From Sarocladium kiliense (lineage: Eukaryota; Ascomycota; Sordariomycetes; Hypocreales; Sarocladiaceae): a stretch of 64,000 nt of DNA. This document shows, piece after piece, positions 45,462 through 57,039 of this stretch (positions are counted from its first letter, which is position 1; every line of letters starts with the position of its first letter). The notes beneath the pieces were generated by a model. The model searched no databases. It was not told the origin of the DNA and was given only the letters and a program-made list of their open reading frames with translations. The position numbers were made by a program, and so were the translations under genes. The DNA is taken from contig JAUZTG010000004.1 in NCBI GenBank assembly GCA_030734395.1, positions 186,001 through 250,000 on the forward strand. The letters are read 5' to 3'.

Positions 45462-46849
45462 TTATCCTTTCCGGGTTCGCAACCCCAGCCTTAGAAGGTT
45501 CAACATCCATGACTTCCCCCCTTTCTGTCTTTTCTCCACACTACGCGTCGCTTTCTTGTCATTATTCTTTGTCTCATTATCCCAATGATCAAGCAGGTTC
45601 TCGAACAGGGTAGAGTTCCCAATTGCCTCGCCGAATACGTCCAGCAGTGAGCTCTGATCTGCACCGACGGAACCCAGCATTCCGCCCACGACATCACCCA
45701 ATAAAGTGATTACAGGAATTGTGAACCTGATGCGCTTTCTGTTCAGGACACCCTCGATGTACGGAATGTGCTTCCCGTTGATCATGGTTGTGTTTCCGGT
45801 GGCGAAGAACTCGAAATAGCCGTTGCCTAGGGGGCCCTTCTGGGTGTCGAGGACTTCCTTGAGGTTAGGAACGAGCTCATTGAAGAAGAAGTTGCCCTCG
45901 AACGGCACTGAGTTATTGCCGGGCTTGAGTTGGAGATCGTATATATTGATCAGGCCGAGCTTCAGATTGCCAGACTCAACGTTGAACTGCAAGTCGCCGA
46001 GTCCCAGGGTCAGGACACCCGAATTCGGAATGTTCAGCGTGCCTTTCATATTGTATTTCGTCGTGTTAGAGAGGTCGAACTGTTGATTCTTGACACCAAA
46101 GCCATCCAGATAGTTCAAAGACGGCACATCGATGGTCTTGTCAAGACTGCGCGAGTACTTGAGCGAACCGAGATGAATCCTAGGCTTTCCCTTGACGGAC
46201 AGTTGGACCTTCGGCTTGTCGAAGAACTCGTTAAACCAGGACAACAGCTCAGTCTGATTTGTGATATCCATGGTCTGCTCCGTGACGTTCACCTCCGTTG
46301 TTCCTTTGATGTGCAGCTTCGGGAAGGCGAGAGACAGGAATGGCGACATCGGGGTCGTGTTTTTATTATACAACGAGAGATCGAGGGGGTCGAGATTGAC
46401 GCCGATAGGACAGGACAATGATGTGTCGACTGCCATTTCGAGCCGGTCTGGTGTGAGCGCCTGCAGCGCGCCGCCTTTGATCGGCAGTTTCTGGTCATTG
46501 AGCACGTCTTGAATGATTGCCGGAATGATGACGGTGAATCTAGTGTCGTCGATGGTAAGCAAGTGCATCAAGCTCCAGGGTAGGGCAGAACATACAGCAA
46601 TGGGAGCAGAATCGCGAGAAGGATGACGAGAGCCAGCAGATACCACCATTTGAAGCGCCAGAAATGCTGCTTGATCTTCTGCCACTTGGTAGGTCCTGCA
46701 GCAGCCTTCTCATCTCGGACGTGGTCATTCGATGACCTGTCGTCGCTGTCTGCGTTGTTGTTCTCGGCTGCGGCGTTGCTCGCGCTCTCCCTACTCTCCT
46801 CGGGCGCATGACCACCCCCAGAAGCAACTGGTTCCGTGTCTGAAGCCAT
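45462..46849 (-). CDS. Single-pass membrane protein, DUF3712/LEA2-like
   Basis: Exons 46849-46596 and 46539-45462 give 443 residues; the 56-bp intron joins ILLPLL to FTVIIPAIIQDVLND. The N-terminal 58 residues are acidic and Asn/Ser-rich, followed by a basic KIKQHFWRFKWWY border and one membrane span (LLALVILLAILLPLL), so the N-terminus is probably cytosolic. The large lumenal or extracellular part is beta-rich with repeated hydrophobic/Thr strands and about eight Asn-X-Ser/Thr sites (NTT, NVT, NQT, NST), consistent with glycosylation. This matches the fungal DUF3712 family, LEA2-like beta domains on a membrane anchor. Function is not established; vacuole or plasma membrane are both possible. 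The C-terminus is basic (KKATRSVEKRQKGGK). Confidence 0.72.
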
Positions 46850-47842
46850 TCTAAGTTGTCAATGAGGTGAAGCGACAACTGGAGAATTGACTCTTCACAA
46901 TGATCTTGGCCAGCAATCTGCGAGGCGCAGGGACTGCCTGTGAGACATATGCCGCTGAGGGACAGGAAGAAGGCCAAAGACTGTCAAGTGCAGCCAGAAC
47001 CAACGCTCCACCATGGGAGTCGCTTCCCATCACAGTTATACCAGGATCACGCAAAGCTAAGTTAGAATAGCGTAACAAGCCTCTCTCAACTCTGTGTCGA
47101 CTCCATTTGGTGCATCCCATAGCGTCCCCCATGCGGGGTTCGCCCCGTGGGGTAACCTAGGCGTTGATCACCCAGCCTCCGATGTAACCCAACAGAAGTG
47201 AAGCGATAGGACGGAAATTCGGCACTCCATGCGGGGTTGCAAATTGCCCTTTTCAGCTCGCGATGCCGATTCAGACCAACATGACGCTCGTCGAGCCTCA
47301 ACCAGCCTAGCTTCCGAGTATAGCTCCTCCCGAGCGTAGCTTGAGCCCACACTCCCCCTCTCTTTGCGTCCAGACCGAGGCGTAAACTTGGCACATGTCA
47401 GATCTGCATTAACCTGTGCGGGAGTGCACTTCGTGGGGGGTGTTTACTCGATCGTGATCGCGTGCATGTGAATAGCATTTACGGCATATAGCTCGCGCAC
47501 GTGAGGCTCCATCACAGCCTATGCAACTCCATGGTCTTGGGTCTTCGGGTGAGACCGGAGAGCTCATGACCGCATGCCTGGCAGGTAGAACGTCTTGTCA
47601 CTGGCCTTCAGCGACTGCAGTAGGTTGCTTATCAGTTGGAAAGACTTTGCGATGCTGCGCAATAGTGTTACTAGGCAGCAGGAACACGTCGTCACTCAGT
47701 GTTCATAATCAGGCAAAGCTTACGACGAAGCAATAGGCATCTCAACAAGTACGTGTATGTTTGGATATCTCATTAGCTGGTATTATAGACTATCATATCT
47801 CATCGACTCAAAATCCAATTGACCTGATTGCTACTCTTATGC
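46850..47842. other. Intergenic, 1.0 kb, with a small direct repeat
   Basis: CCATGCGGGGTT occurs twice, at 47129-47140 and 47227-47238, the first inside an inverted repeat (CCCCATGCGGGG, then CGCCCCGTGGGG). It lies upstream of the DUF3712-like gene. Otherwise no gene is seen. Confidence 0.45.
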
Positions 47843-50628
47843 TCATGTTCGACCCATCAATTCCTGAAGCACGGCATGGACAAGGTCTGCCACAGTTGCC
47901 ACGAGCTACAAAATGTCAGTAACTTGTAAGTTGTGAGATGAGAAGAGATTGTACTTACCGGTGTCGCATCTCCAATAAGCTCTGACACCTGGCCAACGAA
48001 TGTCTGGCTGAGGAGATTCTCAGCATTGCCAATCAGCTTGATAATACCCTTGATGGAGCCCGGTGTGATGAGCGGCAGGACTTGGTCCACGATGCCCTTG
48101 ATATCAATCTTCTTGACGGCGTTCAGGAGGGGCTTGACAGCATCCACCAGACCGGTCAAATCGATACCGTCGAGTTCCTTCAGCAGAGGCTCAACAATCT
48201 TGAACAGGCCTTCTATGTCGACCTTATCCAGCACAGCAATCAACGGTACTGCTCCCGAGATGAGTGTCTGAGTCTGATTCACAAACTTGTCACTCAGCAA
48301 GTCCTCGGCGTTGCCAACAAGTCCTAGCACTCCCTTGATGCTCTGTGGCGTCAGGAACGGCTTGAGAGTCTTGAAGATACCCTCAAGGTCGATATCATCC
48401 AAGGAGTTCAGGAGTGGCAGTATCTTCTCCACCAGACCAGCAAGATCGATCTTCAGGAGAGCATTGAGAAGTGGCTTGACCTTCTTGATGAGATCGGCAA
48501 AGTCGATCTCACCCAGTGCATCGAGCAGAGGCGAAAGCTGGCGGATGAGCTTCTGCAAATCAATCTCACCCAAGGCTGAGATGAGCGGAAGGGCGTCACC
48601 AATCAGGGTCTGGGTCTGGTTGACGAACTTGGGAGTCAGAAGATCCTCTGCGTTGCCCAACAGACCCACAATGCCCTTGATGGAGCTAGGAGAGAGCAGA
48701 GGCTCAAGAGACTTGAGCAAGCCCTCCAAATCAAGCTTGCCAACTTCCTTCAGCAGAGGACCGACCTGGTCCAGAAGACCGGCAAGATCCGCCTTGTCAA
48801 GGCTGTCAAGGAGTGGTGACGCCTTCGAGATAAGAGACTTGGTCTGAGAAACGAAGTCCTTAGATAGAAGGGTTTCAGCATTGCCCAGAAGACCAAGCAG
48901 CCCCTTGATCGAGTCCTTAGTCAACAGGGGCGATAAAGCATCGAGAACAGCGGCAAGGTCAATCTTGCCTAGGCTGGTGATCAAGGGACCAGCGCTGGAC
49001 AGGAGAGATTTGAGTTGCTTGACGGTATCCTTTGTCAATAGCGCCTCGGCGTTGTCCAGGAGAGCGACCAAGCCCTTGATCGAGTCCTTTGTCAGGATTG
49101 GCGACAAGGCATTGACCACACCGGCGAGATCAATCTTGCCAATCTCATTGATGAGTGGGCCGGCACTTGATAAGAGTGACTTGATATCCTTGACACTGTC
49201 CTTTGACAACAGATCTTCAGCATTACCAAGCAGCCCGACAAGACCTTTGATGGAGTCCTCGGTAAGAAGAGGTGATAATGCCTTAAGGACACCTTGAAGG
49301 TCGATCTTGCCAAGCTCCTCAATGAGAGGACCGGCACTTGAAAGGAGGGATTTGATGTTCTTCACAGTATCCTTGTTCAATAATGACTCGGCATTCTTCA
49401 GCAAGTTGACAAGTCCTTCGATGGACTCCTTGGTGAGGATTGGAGCAAGCGCGTCCAAGACTCCCTTGAGATCAATCTCAGAGAGCTTCTCGATCAATGG
49501 CGATGCTTCGCCGATCAAAGCCTGCGTTTGCTTGACGAACTTAGGTGACAGCAGGTCCCCACCATTCTTAACCAGGCCGACGATATCGTTGATGGATTCT
49601 TCTGTGAGGAGGGGCTTGATTGACTTGAGGAGACCTTCGAGGTCAAGCTTAGTGAGCTCCTTCAGGAGCGGTGAGATGTCGCCAAGGAGTGGGCCGACAT
49701 CCTCGATGAGCGACTTGGTGGAGTTGACGAAGCTGGGTGTGAGGAGGTCACCCGCGTTCTGAACCAGGGAGACAACTTCTTCAATTGCCTGTTTCTTGAG
49801 CAACGGGCTTAATGCATCAAGAATGTCGTCGAGAGGGAGGTCGGTAAGCTTCTTGAGCAGTGGTGAAAGGTCGTTGAGGAGAGGAGAGACGTTCTTGATG
49901 AGCGACTGGGTCTGCTTGACGAAGTCACTCGTCAAGAGTCCAGCGCCATTGGTCAGAAGGGTGTCGATGTTCTGCAGGTTCTCGTTTGTGAGAAGCTTGA
50001 GGACCTTGTTGACAATGCCGGCGATATCAACACCCTTGATCTCGTCGATCAAGCCCTTGAGGTCCAGTTCTCCTACCAGGTCGAGCAGCGGCCCAGCCTG
50101 GTTCAGAAGGCTTCTGATCTGGTTGGGAACCGGTGGCTTCAGGGTTGCGGCCAGGTAGACCATGGCATCATGGAGAGCTTGGAGGAACTCAGCGCTGAGA
50201 AGACCTTCCAGAGCCTTAAAGAGATCCTTCACCTCCCCAAGAAGCCCGGTGATACCTCCGAGAGCATCGCCAAGGTCGCTCAAGCCCGGAATGTCGAGCA
50301 GGCCTTGTGTGCTGGCACCGCCATCTGAACTGGAGTCTGAGCTCGAGTCGGAGCTGGAGCTGGAGCCACCATCTGAATCAGAGCCGGATGTTGTGTTTTG
50401 TCGCCTTATTAAGACCGGTGTTCGAAGAGCCTGGTTCTTGAGCAGAACGTTGAGCTCCTTCAAGGCGTCTGTGAGCTCTGATCGAGGAACAAGAGCAAGG
50501 TTGTGCTTCTCCAAGAGCTCAATCAGCTGAGGGTCGAGCTCAGGAGTTGAGACGGTCTTGGGAGGGCCACGGAATGCAAGGCTGACTGGCACCAGAGCCG
50601 CCGCTGTGATAAGCTTGTTGAAGCGCAT
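47843..50628 (-). CDS. Large secreted tandem amphipathic-helix repeat protein
   Basis: Exon 1 is 50628-47959 and exon 2 is 47905-47843; the intron is 53 bp (GTAAGT, TTGTAG). The product is 910 residues. A signal peptide (MRFNKLITAAALVPVSLAFRG) is followed by a short helical region, a Ser/Asp-rich linker near 75-105, and about 750 residues of Leu-rich helices. The main unit is marked ten times by a NAEDLL-type start, then a KSLLSSAGPLI helix, a GKIDLxxVLxALSPLLT helix and DSIKGLVGLLG. The cleanest units are 57 residues. A 19-residue sub-unit (xEIDLxxLIxxLxPLLxAL) repeats on its own near the C-terminus. There are almost no cysteines. I do not recognise a named family. Exchangeable-apolipoprotein-like or surface-active wall proteins are possible analogies only. 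Without the intron the frame would end in an unrelated tail. Confidence 0.8.
47960..49950 (-). repeat. Tandem coding repeats, ten imperfect units
   Basis: The ten NA/NG-x-x-LL landmarks fall between about 49950 and 48010 on the minus strand. Units in 48880-49400 are the most alike, at DNA level as well (the segment encoding SSAGPLI recurs almost unchanged), spaced 171 bp. Outer units are more diverged and longer. This pattern suggests recent expansion from the centre. Confidence 0.85.
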
Positions 50629-51252
50629 TGCCGCGAGAGAAGATTCCAACTGGCTGGAATGCCTTGAGTTCGCGCCCGTTCGTTGGCCTTGCAGTGAGAA
50701 CGTGGGTTAAGTAAGATATCTGAAACCTTGAGCGTTTGTCCCCAGGGCCTTTGCATTTAATCCAATCCAATCAACAGGCAATCCAGCTTGCCCCGGGTTT
50801 CCCCGCGCATCTACCCCAGTTCCCCAGGCCTGCATCGTGCCCAGCCAGGGACAGGATGCTTGGCAAGTTCCTCGGTTGACCCATGCGGGGGAGGAGGATG
50901 GGCCGCGCCCCCACGACACCAGCTGGACGATCCTTTCTGCTTTCGACAAGCATCCCCGGCTGCAGCTCGCAAGCTAACCCACTCGGCGACATGGGTATGG
51001 AAGCCGTCACGAATCAATAGTTCAGAGTTTATCAGCTTTTCTACGGTGGTTCTTTTGCGGACAGGCAACTCCAGCCGCACGCCCGATTTCGGTCCTCCAA
51101 ATGAGATCAGAGCGCAATACGATATCCTTGCTGATCTTTGTCGATCCAAATAGGATCTGTAATGTAACGGTACACTATGACACACTTTGGAGAACTAGCA
51201 GCCAAGTTTTCGAAATCAGATTGAGTCATGTATTGATTCGTTCATGCTATGT
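50629..51252. other. Intergenic, 624 bp
   Basis: Upstream flank of the repeat-protein gene. GC-rich with CCCC/GGGG blocks near 50860-50920. No TATA box recognised and no gene seen. Confidence 0.45.
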
Positions 51253-52527
51253 CTAAATTGATCGTGCGGCTTGGAAGTCAACCTCGCCCTGCCTATTGAG
51301 AACTCCCACACGGTGGTAGTAGGTAGTCGACCGAACATAGGGATCCAGTTGCCAGTAGTTCTCTTCCAGCTCCTTCACCACATCGCATCGTTGGATGTTC
51401 TTCTCCTTGCCCGCATCACCCTCGGGCTCCAAAGAGACCCATTCTGCCGTGAGGCGAGTGAACTGGTCAATCAGGTCCTCTCTCTCTCCCTGGATCTTGA
51501 CCTTCTTTTCTTCCGATCGCAGCCTTTCGTTCTCGCCCAGAACTGGCTCTACGTACTTGTACTCCCATTTATCGTTGCCTCCGTAGCAGGTTTGCAGGTT
51601 TTCTCGCGGAATGAATTGGGTCATCCCCTTTGTGCCGCTGGTGAAGTGAATCTTTGACGCAATGATAGGATCCAACCAATGCTTGATGACATTCCAAATG
51701 CCTGTTGAAAGAGTTAGACCATTGCTGTGAGTCAAGGGACTTCTTTACTTACCCCAGAAAACAAAAGGCGCGTTGTGAACGAGCACCACATTCAGTGTCT
51801 CAGGATATCTAGCCTCGAGAATCTGAATAAGGAACTTAATGAAGTGGAAGTCCATATTGCGTAGACCAAAACCGCTCAGGTCAAAGATGAGACAGACCCT
51901 GTCTCCTCTACCCTTTGCCATGAGTCTCAGGGTCTCGATACTATGCAATGCGAAGTTCTCCATGACAGAGGCTGGCTGTTTGTTTGGGTCATGGAGTCGG
52001 ACCTTGATGATGTATACTGGATGGCCGCCCTTGTCAGTTCCTCTGACATAGCTCTTTCCGGAGCGATACTGCATCATGAATGATTCATCATCAGGGCTTG
52101 GTGCCGTCTTCAGGCCAACGTCCTCCCCTCCAGAAATAATCTCCTTGTGGAGATTTCTCTCATCTCGCCAGTTGACTGCTGAGACAAGCATCTCGACAGC
52201 CTTGGTGACATCCCATTTCCGAGCACGCAAGAAGCGGAGCACTAGGGCGTCGGGGTTATCGCATAGCATGGATTCCCACAAGTTCTTGTGAAACTGCTCG
52301 GGGGATTTGTTCTTGAGGAGCTCCAAGAACTGGTGGCTCTTATCAGGCGCGCCGTGTTTGACATCCTGGTTTCCGCTAAGACGCAGAATATGAGCCCATG
52401 CCTCCTGGAGACCGCGCTCTTGGTCAACCGTCAAATTGCCCAGGGTGCCCGGCTCGGTCGACTGGGTCTGGGTCGCGATCGACTGGGTCGCCGTTGATTG
52501 AGTCTTGGTGAGGGTCAGGGTCGTCAT
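51253..52527 (-). CDS. CRAL-TRIO (Sec14-like) lipid-transfer protein
   Basis: Exons 52527-51753 and 51701-51253 give 407 residues. After a Thr/Gln-rich N-terminus (TQSTATQSIATQTQST), the CRAL-TRIO N-terminal helices appear (LVLRFLRARKWDVTKAVEML). The lipid-binding domain follows (GHPVYIIKVRLHD, VCLIFDLSGFGLRNMDFHFIKFLIQILEARYPETL, NAPFVFWGIWNVIKHWLDP, KIHFTSG). These are Sec14-family phosphatidylinositol/lipid transfer signatures. The C-terminal 110 residues are charged and coiled-coil-like (ENERLRSEEKKVKIQ). It probably moves or presents phospholipid at membranes. The lipid cannot be read from sequence. It lies beside, but not clearly within, the oxidative gene group to its right. Confidence 0.9.
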
Positions 52528-53601
52528 AATGAAATGCCAGGGAGTTGTGTATCAGGAAAAGAAAAAGATGGTCGGTGAAAATGTGCGACGTAGATTGACC
52601 ATTGACTGTTGGCTTGATCTCAGGTTAAATGATGCTATCCCCGTAGTTGTTCTAATATAGTAATAGTCATATGGATCAGTTCCTCGTGCGAATCGAAGCT
52701 ATCTTGAGCGCTCCGTATATGATCTTCCTAGGTGTTAGGTTGATAGTCCACTTCAACGGGATCTACCGCTAGAAACATTGGCCAAACGTTGTGAGACACA
52801 AGCAGCAGTTTGGAGAAGCTCGGAAGGTTGTCCCAAATCGGGAATACTCTCTGATCAAGGCCAAGACCTCTGCACTAAGGTCCGTTAGTTGTTGTCGTTG
52901 TCGTAGATCAACAACTTAGAACTCGCAAGCCACAGAGCGGCGAGCTAATGTACCCCGCGTGACCGAGTTGGATGCAGAGCTGGGGATATCACGTCATGAG
53001 CGGTATTTCCAGCGAGAGTTGGAGAAAGTTCCCTCGGTGGCATCTGATTGCAGCCAGCCAGTGGGACAAACTGGCTTTCCGCTTATTCCGCACTTGACGG
53101 GGTTTGGCTCAGCTCCAGTTGATTCCCCCGCATCCGGGGATTTTCTCCAGGCCCACGTTCAGCCACTGACCCTGGTTCCTGTCTCCAAGCGTCAATTTTG
53201 ATTCAGAGTTCACGCTGCCACCGTCTGGACCCAATAGTCTTTTGCGCCGTTCAGTCCTCCCGGTCATGGAACCCTGTTAGGCCACTTCCGGCGGAATATG
53301 GATGGCACTCGCGAGCTGAGCTCCCAACACCCCGAAGTCTACCCTACATAGCGAGCTTGCTTCTATCGGTGCCAGCTCGTAATCCTTTCGACTTGTCCAA
53401 TCTTTCAGGTTGCGGAATTCTTCTCGGTTATTGAAGACATGACTTTGGGAAAACATCTTCCGGCTCAGAGTAGGGTTGTGTCATCTAACAAGACTCGCAC
53501 ATCACAGTAAGTGAAGAGAAACGTTCAAAAGGCCATAAGTAGAACCGAAGAAGCGATGTATTCCGCCTACAGACAGCTATCTTGTACATGTTGTGCCTGA
53601 C
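52528..53601. other. Intergenic, 1.1 kb
   Basis: Promoter flank of the CRAL-TRIO gene and 3' flank of the monooxygenase gene. Short plus frames at 52959-53434 lack coding features. Confidence 0.45.
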
Positions 53602-55056
53602 TCAGGAATATCTCAGATCAGAAGTAATATCTCCCCATTTAGCTCCAGCCATATCCGCAAAGTAATTCGTCTTCGGGCTCCATTGCCCGATACCGCCCTT
53701 TGGCAGGACAGCACCAGCATTCTTGAGGTATGTCGAGCTCAGGCTCATCATAGGCTTCACGGGTGTATCTTTGGATACAGTGAGACGCGGCACCACGACA
53801 GTATTACTGCGCTGGCGCATTCTGTTGAAGATGCGAACGAATAGCTGTGCACCTACGTCCGCCCCTAGCGTCCACGATGCGTTCTCGTAGCCGAAGATGA
53901 AGAAAAGATTGGGAACATCCTGAAGCATGAGGGTCCTCCATGCATATTGATCAGAGACTGTGATGGCCTTGCCGTCGACCGTGAAATTGACACCACCACC
54001 GAAACGTAGCTTCAGCCCAGTCGCTGTGACGATCGTGTCTGGGTGGAGGCTGGTTCCAGATTCGAGCTCAATGCTGTTTGATGTGACGGTCTTGATCTTA
54101 TCGGTGACAATATCTGCCTTGCCTGACCGGATGGCGGCGAAGAAATCACCGTTGAGGGAGGCACAGAAGCGCTGGTCCCAAGGATTATACCGAGGCTTGA
54201 AGTGCGGGTCCCAGCTGACATCCGGAGGCAACTGCTTGATGGTGACATTCCGGATAATCTTCTTAGCCAGGCCAGGACATGACTTGCAGAAGAGTGTGGT
54301 TATGTAGCTCTTGCAGAGCCACAATAATCGGTTGAAGAAGTATGCGATCTTGGCGGGTAGGAGGGTGAAGAGCAGAGTGGTGAAGAAGCTGTGCGAAGGG
54401 AGAGGAAAGATGTAGCCAGGACTCCTTTGAAGCATGGTAACTCGTTTTGCTTTGTCGGACATGGATGGGACGATGGTAACAGCCGTGGCACCGCTGCCGA
54501 TAACAACGACATTCTTGTTGGTGTAGTCGTAATCTTCAGGCCAGAACTGGGGATGAATCACCTTGCCCTCGAACTTGTCCAGGCCGGGAATAGTAGTCTC
54601 GAGCGGAGTTTCGTAATTGTAGTAGCCAGTGCCGAGAAGGACGTATCGGGCGTGAAAAGTGACAGGCTTCTCATCGCCCGGTCGGGTGACCTGGAGTTCC
54701 CATCTCTTCTTGTCCGATCGCCAATTTGCTTCCGAAACTTTGTGCTGGTAACAGATGTGGTTGTCGATTCCAACTGACCTGGCTGACTCGATCATGTAGT
54801 CTTTGATCTTGTCGCCTGCGGCGAGAGACTCGTTATGCTTCCATGGACTCCACGGGAATCCAAACGTGAAGATATCTGAGTCCGATCGGATGCCAGGGTA
54901 CTTGAACAAGTCCCATGTTCCTCCGATGGACTCGCGACCCTCAAGTATAGCATACGTCGCATCGGGCGGCCCATCAGTTTGGATACGGTAGGCGGCGTTG
55001 ATGCCGGATATTCCAGCACCAATAATGATGACGTCAAATGACAGGTCTTCAGTCAT
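53602..55056 (-). CDS. Baeyer-Villiger-type flavin monooxygenase
   Basis: Single exon, 484 residues from 55056. The upstream in-frame extension is Ser/Phe-rich and lacks family similarity, so I start at MTEDLSFDV. FAD-binding GAGISG is at 13-18, followed by GGTWDLFKYPGIRSDSD. The Baeyer-Villiger fingerprint FxGxxxHxxxWP is present as FEGKVIHPQFWP (about 162-173). The NADPH-binding GSGATA follows immediately. A hydrophobic segment sits near 245-270 and the C-terminal FGYENASWTLGAD is family-like. These enzymes insert one oxygen from O2 beside a ketone to make an ester or lactone. The substrate is unknown. Related FMO-type enzymes oxidise N or S atoms instead, but the fingerprint favours Baeyer-Villiger. 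Same strand as the esterase and SDR genes next door. Confidence 0.88.
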   Translation of the reverse strand: MTEDLSFDVIIIGAGISGINAAYRIQTDGPPDATYAILEGRESIGGTWDLFKYPGIRSDSDIFTFGFPWSPWKHNESLAAGDKIKDYMIESARSVGIDNHICYQHKVSEANWRSDKKRWELQVTRPGDEKPVTFHARYVLLGTGYYNYETPLETTIPGLDKFEGKVIHPQFWPEDYDYTNKNVVVIGSGATAVTIVPSMSDKAKRVTMLQRSPGYIFPLPSHSFFTTLLFTLLPAKIAYFFNRLLWLCKSYITTLFCKSCPGLAKKIIRNVTIKQLPPDVSWDPHFKPRYNPWDQRFCASLNGDFFAAIRSGKADIVTDKIKTVTSNSIELESGTSLHPDTIVTATGLKLRFGGGVNFTVDGKAITVSDQYAWRTLMLQDVPNLFFIFGYENASWTLGADVGAQLFVRIFNRMRQRSNTVVVPRLTVSKDTPVKPMMSLSSTYLKNAGAVLPKGGIGQWSPKTNYFADMAGAKWGDITSDLRYS

Positions 55057-55887
55057 CTTGTTGTTGAGAGATAAGGTGTCGTCTGAAAACAATCCCCAAT
55101 AAGAAAGTAATCGGATAACTACCTTCAAAAAGAATCTTGGGGTGATCGTGTTATAAGGCGCCGAGAGACTCGAGAAGTTGTTGAAGGCAGACGCTCGCCA
55201 CGCACTCAACGGCCTTTGCTCACAACAGATTTGTTCTAAGAGAGTAGGGGACCCTCATAGTAAACCTCGGTAAGTCTTTATTCTTGATTTTCGGGGTATC
55301 AGAGCCAGCCGAACGGGACGAGAATGCTCTTTGTGTCTTAGCTTCCGAGTGGACTTCGCCTTATCGGGGCCGTCATGAGGTCCGAAAAACACAGAATCAC
55401 ATGGAATAGCATTGATAGACTTAAAGAAGAATCCTTGAGTTATGGGGGCAACGCGCCAGTTGACGTGCGCTAGACTTCGCATTACGATAAATCGGCTGCG
55501 GGTGCGCAACCCGTGGCGGCTCTCGCGTCGTCGCAAACTAAACTCCAATGGGAAGGGGATTCTACGAAATCTGGGGCAGAGTCGCACTACGTATCTTGAA
55601 TCACTGGACTGAAGAGCTTGCGAGCACTATTATTGACTGCAGAGCTAGAGTAGCTGACAGTGTCTTTCATGACTTGTCAAGCCTACGTACGTGGCTGGTG
55701 ACGAGGTGCTGTAGGCTCGCAACGTCTTTTAAGAGGATCGACTTACATATCACTAGTGCAACTTGAATGACGTCTGAAGCGGCAGTTCTGAGCACGTAAT
55801 TGCATGTGAAATTGAAGCCTGTTAATTCATAGTGGAACTACACAAAGTGGCAACCAACACGGGTCGCTTTGCTCCCCGTGATGGCTC
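55057..55887. other. Intergenic, 831 bp
   Basis: Between co-directional monooxygenase and esterase genes; it must hold the monooxygenase promoter. No TATA box or gene recognised. Confidence 0.45.
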
Positions 55888-57039
55888 TCATGAGTAGAAG
55901 CTTCGAAGCGTCAGACCCGCAGCCTCCGACAGGAACTCTCTCGCGTGACCTGCTGCCTTGTCTGCCTCGGCACCGAATCCAATCCTCGAACCCAACAGCA
56001 GGATGTCATGAGGACAACCTTCAGTGACATCCAAGTGAATCTGCCAACCATGTTCTTTGTAGCGCTTGCAGAACTCCCGAATGTCGTCGCATAGAACTTC
56101 ACTGCCTCCAGCGTGGACGAACACTGGCAGACTCTTCTCCAATCGGAATGGATGGTGCAAGGGCGAGAGATATGGTCCCTTGGGATCAATTTTACCGTAC
56201 GCGGAGATCGTCAATGCGCCCCATTGTCCGAATTGCTTGTTGAGATAGTCCGTTCTGTAGTTCGGTGAAAGTGCCATATCTTGCTCAGCAGCTGCGCTTA
56301 CATCAACCCATGGCGACCATAGCATGACGGCTCTTGGGAGCGGAACCTCATCCTCTTTCCCGTATTCGTGAATGTACCGAAGTAGAGCAAGTGCAAGATT
56401 CGCGCCTGCTGAGTCTCCAGACAGGATGATCTGCTCAGCGGGGATACCTTTCGTCTTGATCAGGAAGAGATATGTCGTGAGAGCGTCTTGTAGCGGGGCA
56501 GGGAAGTGTCCATTCTTGCTGCTCGAGAGGCGATACTGTGGCGTGCAAACATATTTACATCCGGTGTGTCTTGTGAGACTCCGAGCCAAGAGGCCAGTGT
56601 CTTCATCGCGACCATTGCCGATGACAAAAGCTCCTCCATGAAAATGCAGCGCGACAACCATGTCAGAGCGTATCAGAGCTGCAGGCGGTGGCCGCGACGG
56701 AGTCCAAGTCATACCCAGTTGTGCAGGCTGAACCATGTTGTCGAGTAGTATCCCTCGGTATAGTTTCGGGGACCTTGGTGCTGCGACTTCGAATCGGTTC
56801 TTTTCTCGGCCTTGGCCGAGATGGAGTCGATCTCCAGACTTTGTGAGAGACCAGTGAAGCAAAAGAAGCCTCACAACGCGCATGCGAACGGCTTGATTGA
56901 GAGACCATTGCGATGAAGGACGAGCCCAAGGAATGATGTATCGGGTGGTGTCAAAGAGGAAATGAAGCAGCAGCCATGGTGTATACAAAGCGACATAGAT
57001 ATACACGAAAAGCTTTGTGATTACGTTCAGCGATGCCAT
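55888..57039 (-). CDS. Alpha/beta hydrolase, hormone-sensitive-lipase-type esterase
   Basis: Single exon, 383 residues. The N-terminal 35 residues (LFVYIYVALYTPWLLLHFLF) form a membrane anchor or signal anchor. The HSL-family oxyanion motif HGGAF is at 134-138 and the nucleophile elbow GDSAG at 208-212 (Ser210). The acid is probably in GGSEVLCDDIREF and the base His in GCPHDILLLG. The family hydrolyses carboxyl esters of medium-size substrates. Beside a Baeyer-Villiger enzyme it is a natural candidate to cut the ester or lactone product. A (TGG)6 run at 57073-57090 lies in its presumed 5' UTR. Confidence 0.9.
   Translation of the reverse strand: MASLNVITKLFVYIYVALYTPWLLLHFLFDTTRYIIPWARPSSQWSLNQAVRMRVVRLLLLHWSLTKSGDRLHLGQGREKNRFEVAAPRSPKLYRGILLDNMVQPAQLGMTWTPSRPPPAALIRSDMVVALHFHGGAFVIGNGRDEDTGLLARSLTRHTGCKYVCTPQYRLSSSKNGHFPAPLQDALTTYLFLIKTKGIPAEQIILSGDSAGANLALALLRYIHEYGKEDEVPLPRAVMLWSPWVDVSAAAEQDMALSPNYRTDYLNKQFGQWGALTISAYGKIDPKGPYLSPLHHPFRLEKSLPVFVHAGGSEVLCDDIREFCKRYKEHGWQIHLDVTEGCPHDILLLGSRIGFGAEADKAAGHAREFLSEAAGLTLRSFYS

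Noticed and set aside
48287..50530. Series of long plus-strand frames opposite the repeat-protein gene
   Set aside because: They recur because the coding repeat recurs. The translations are Ser/Arg-rich antisense images, not separate genes.
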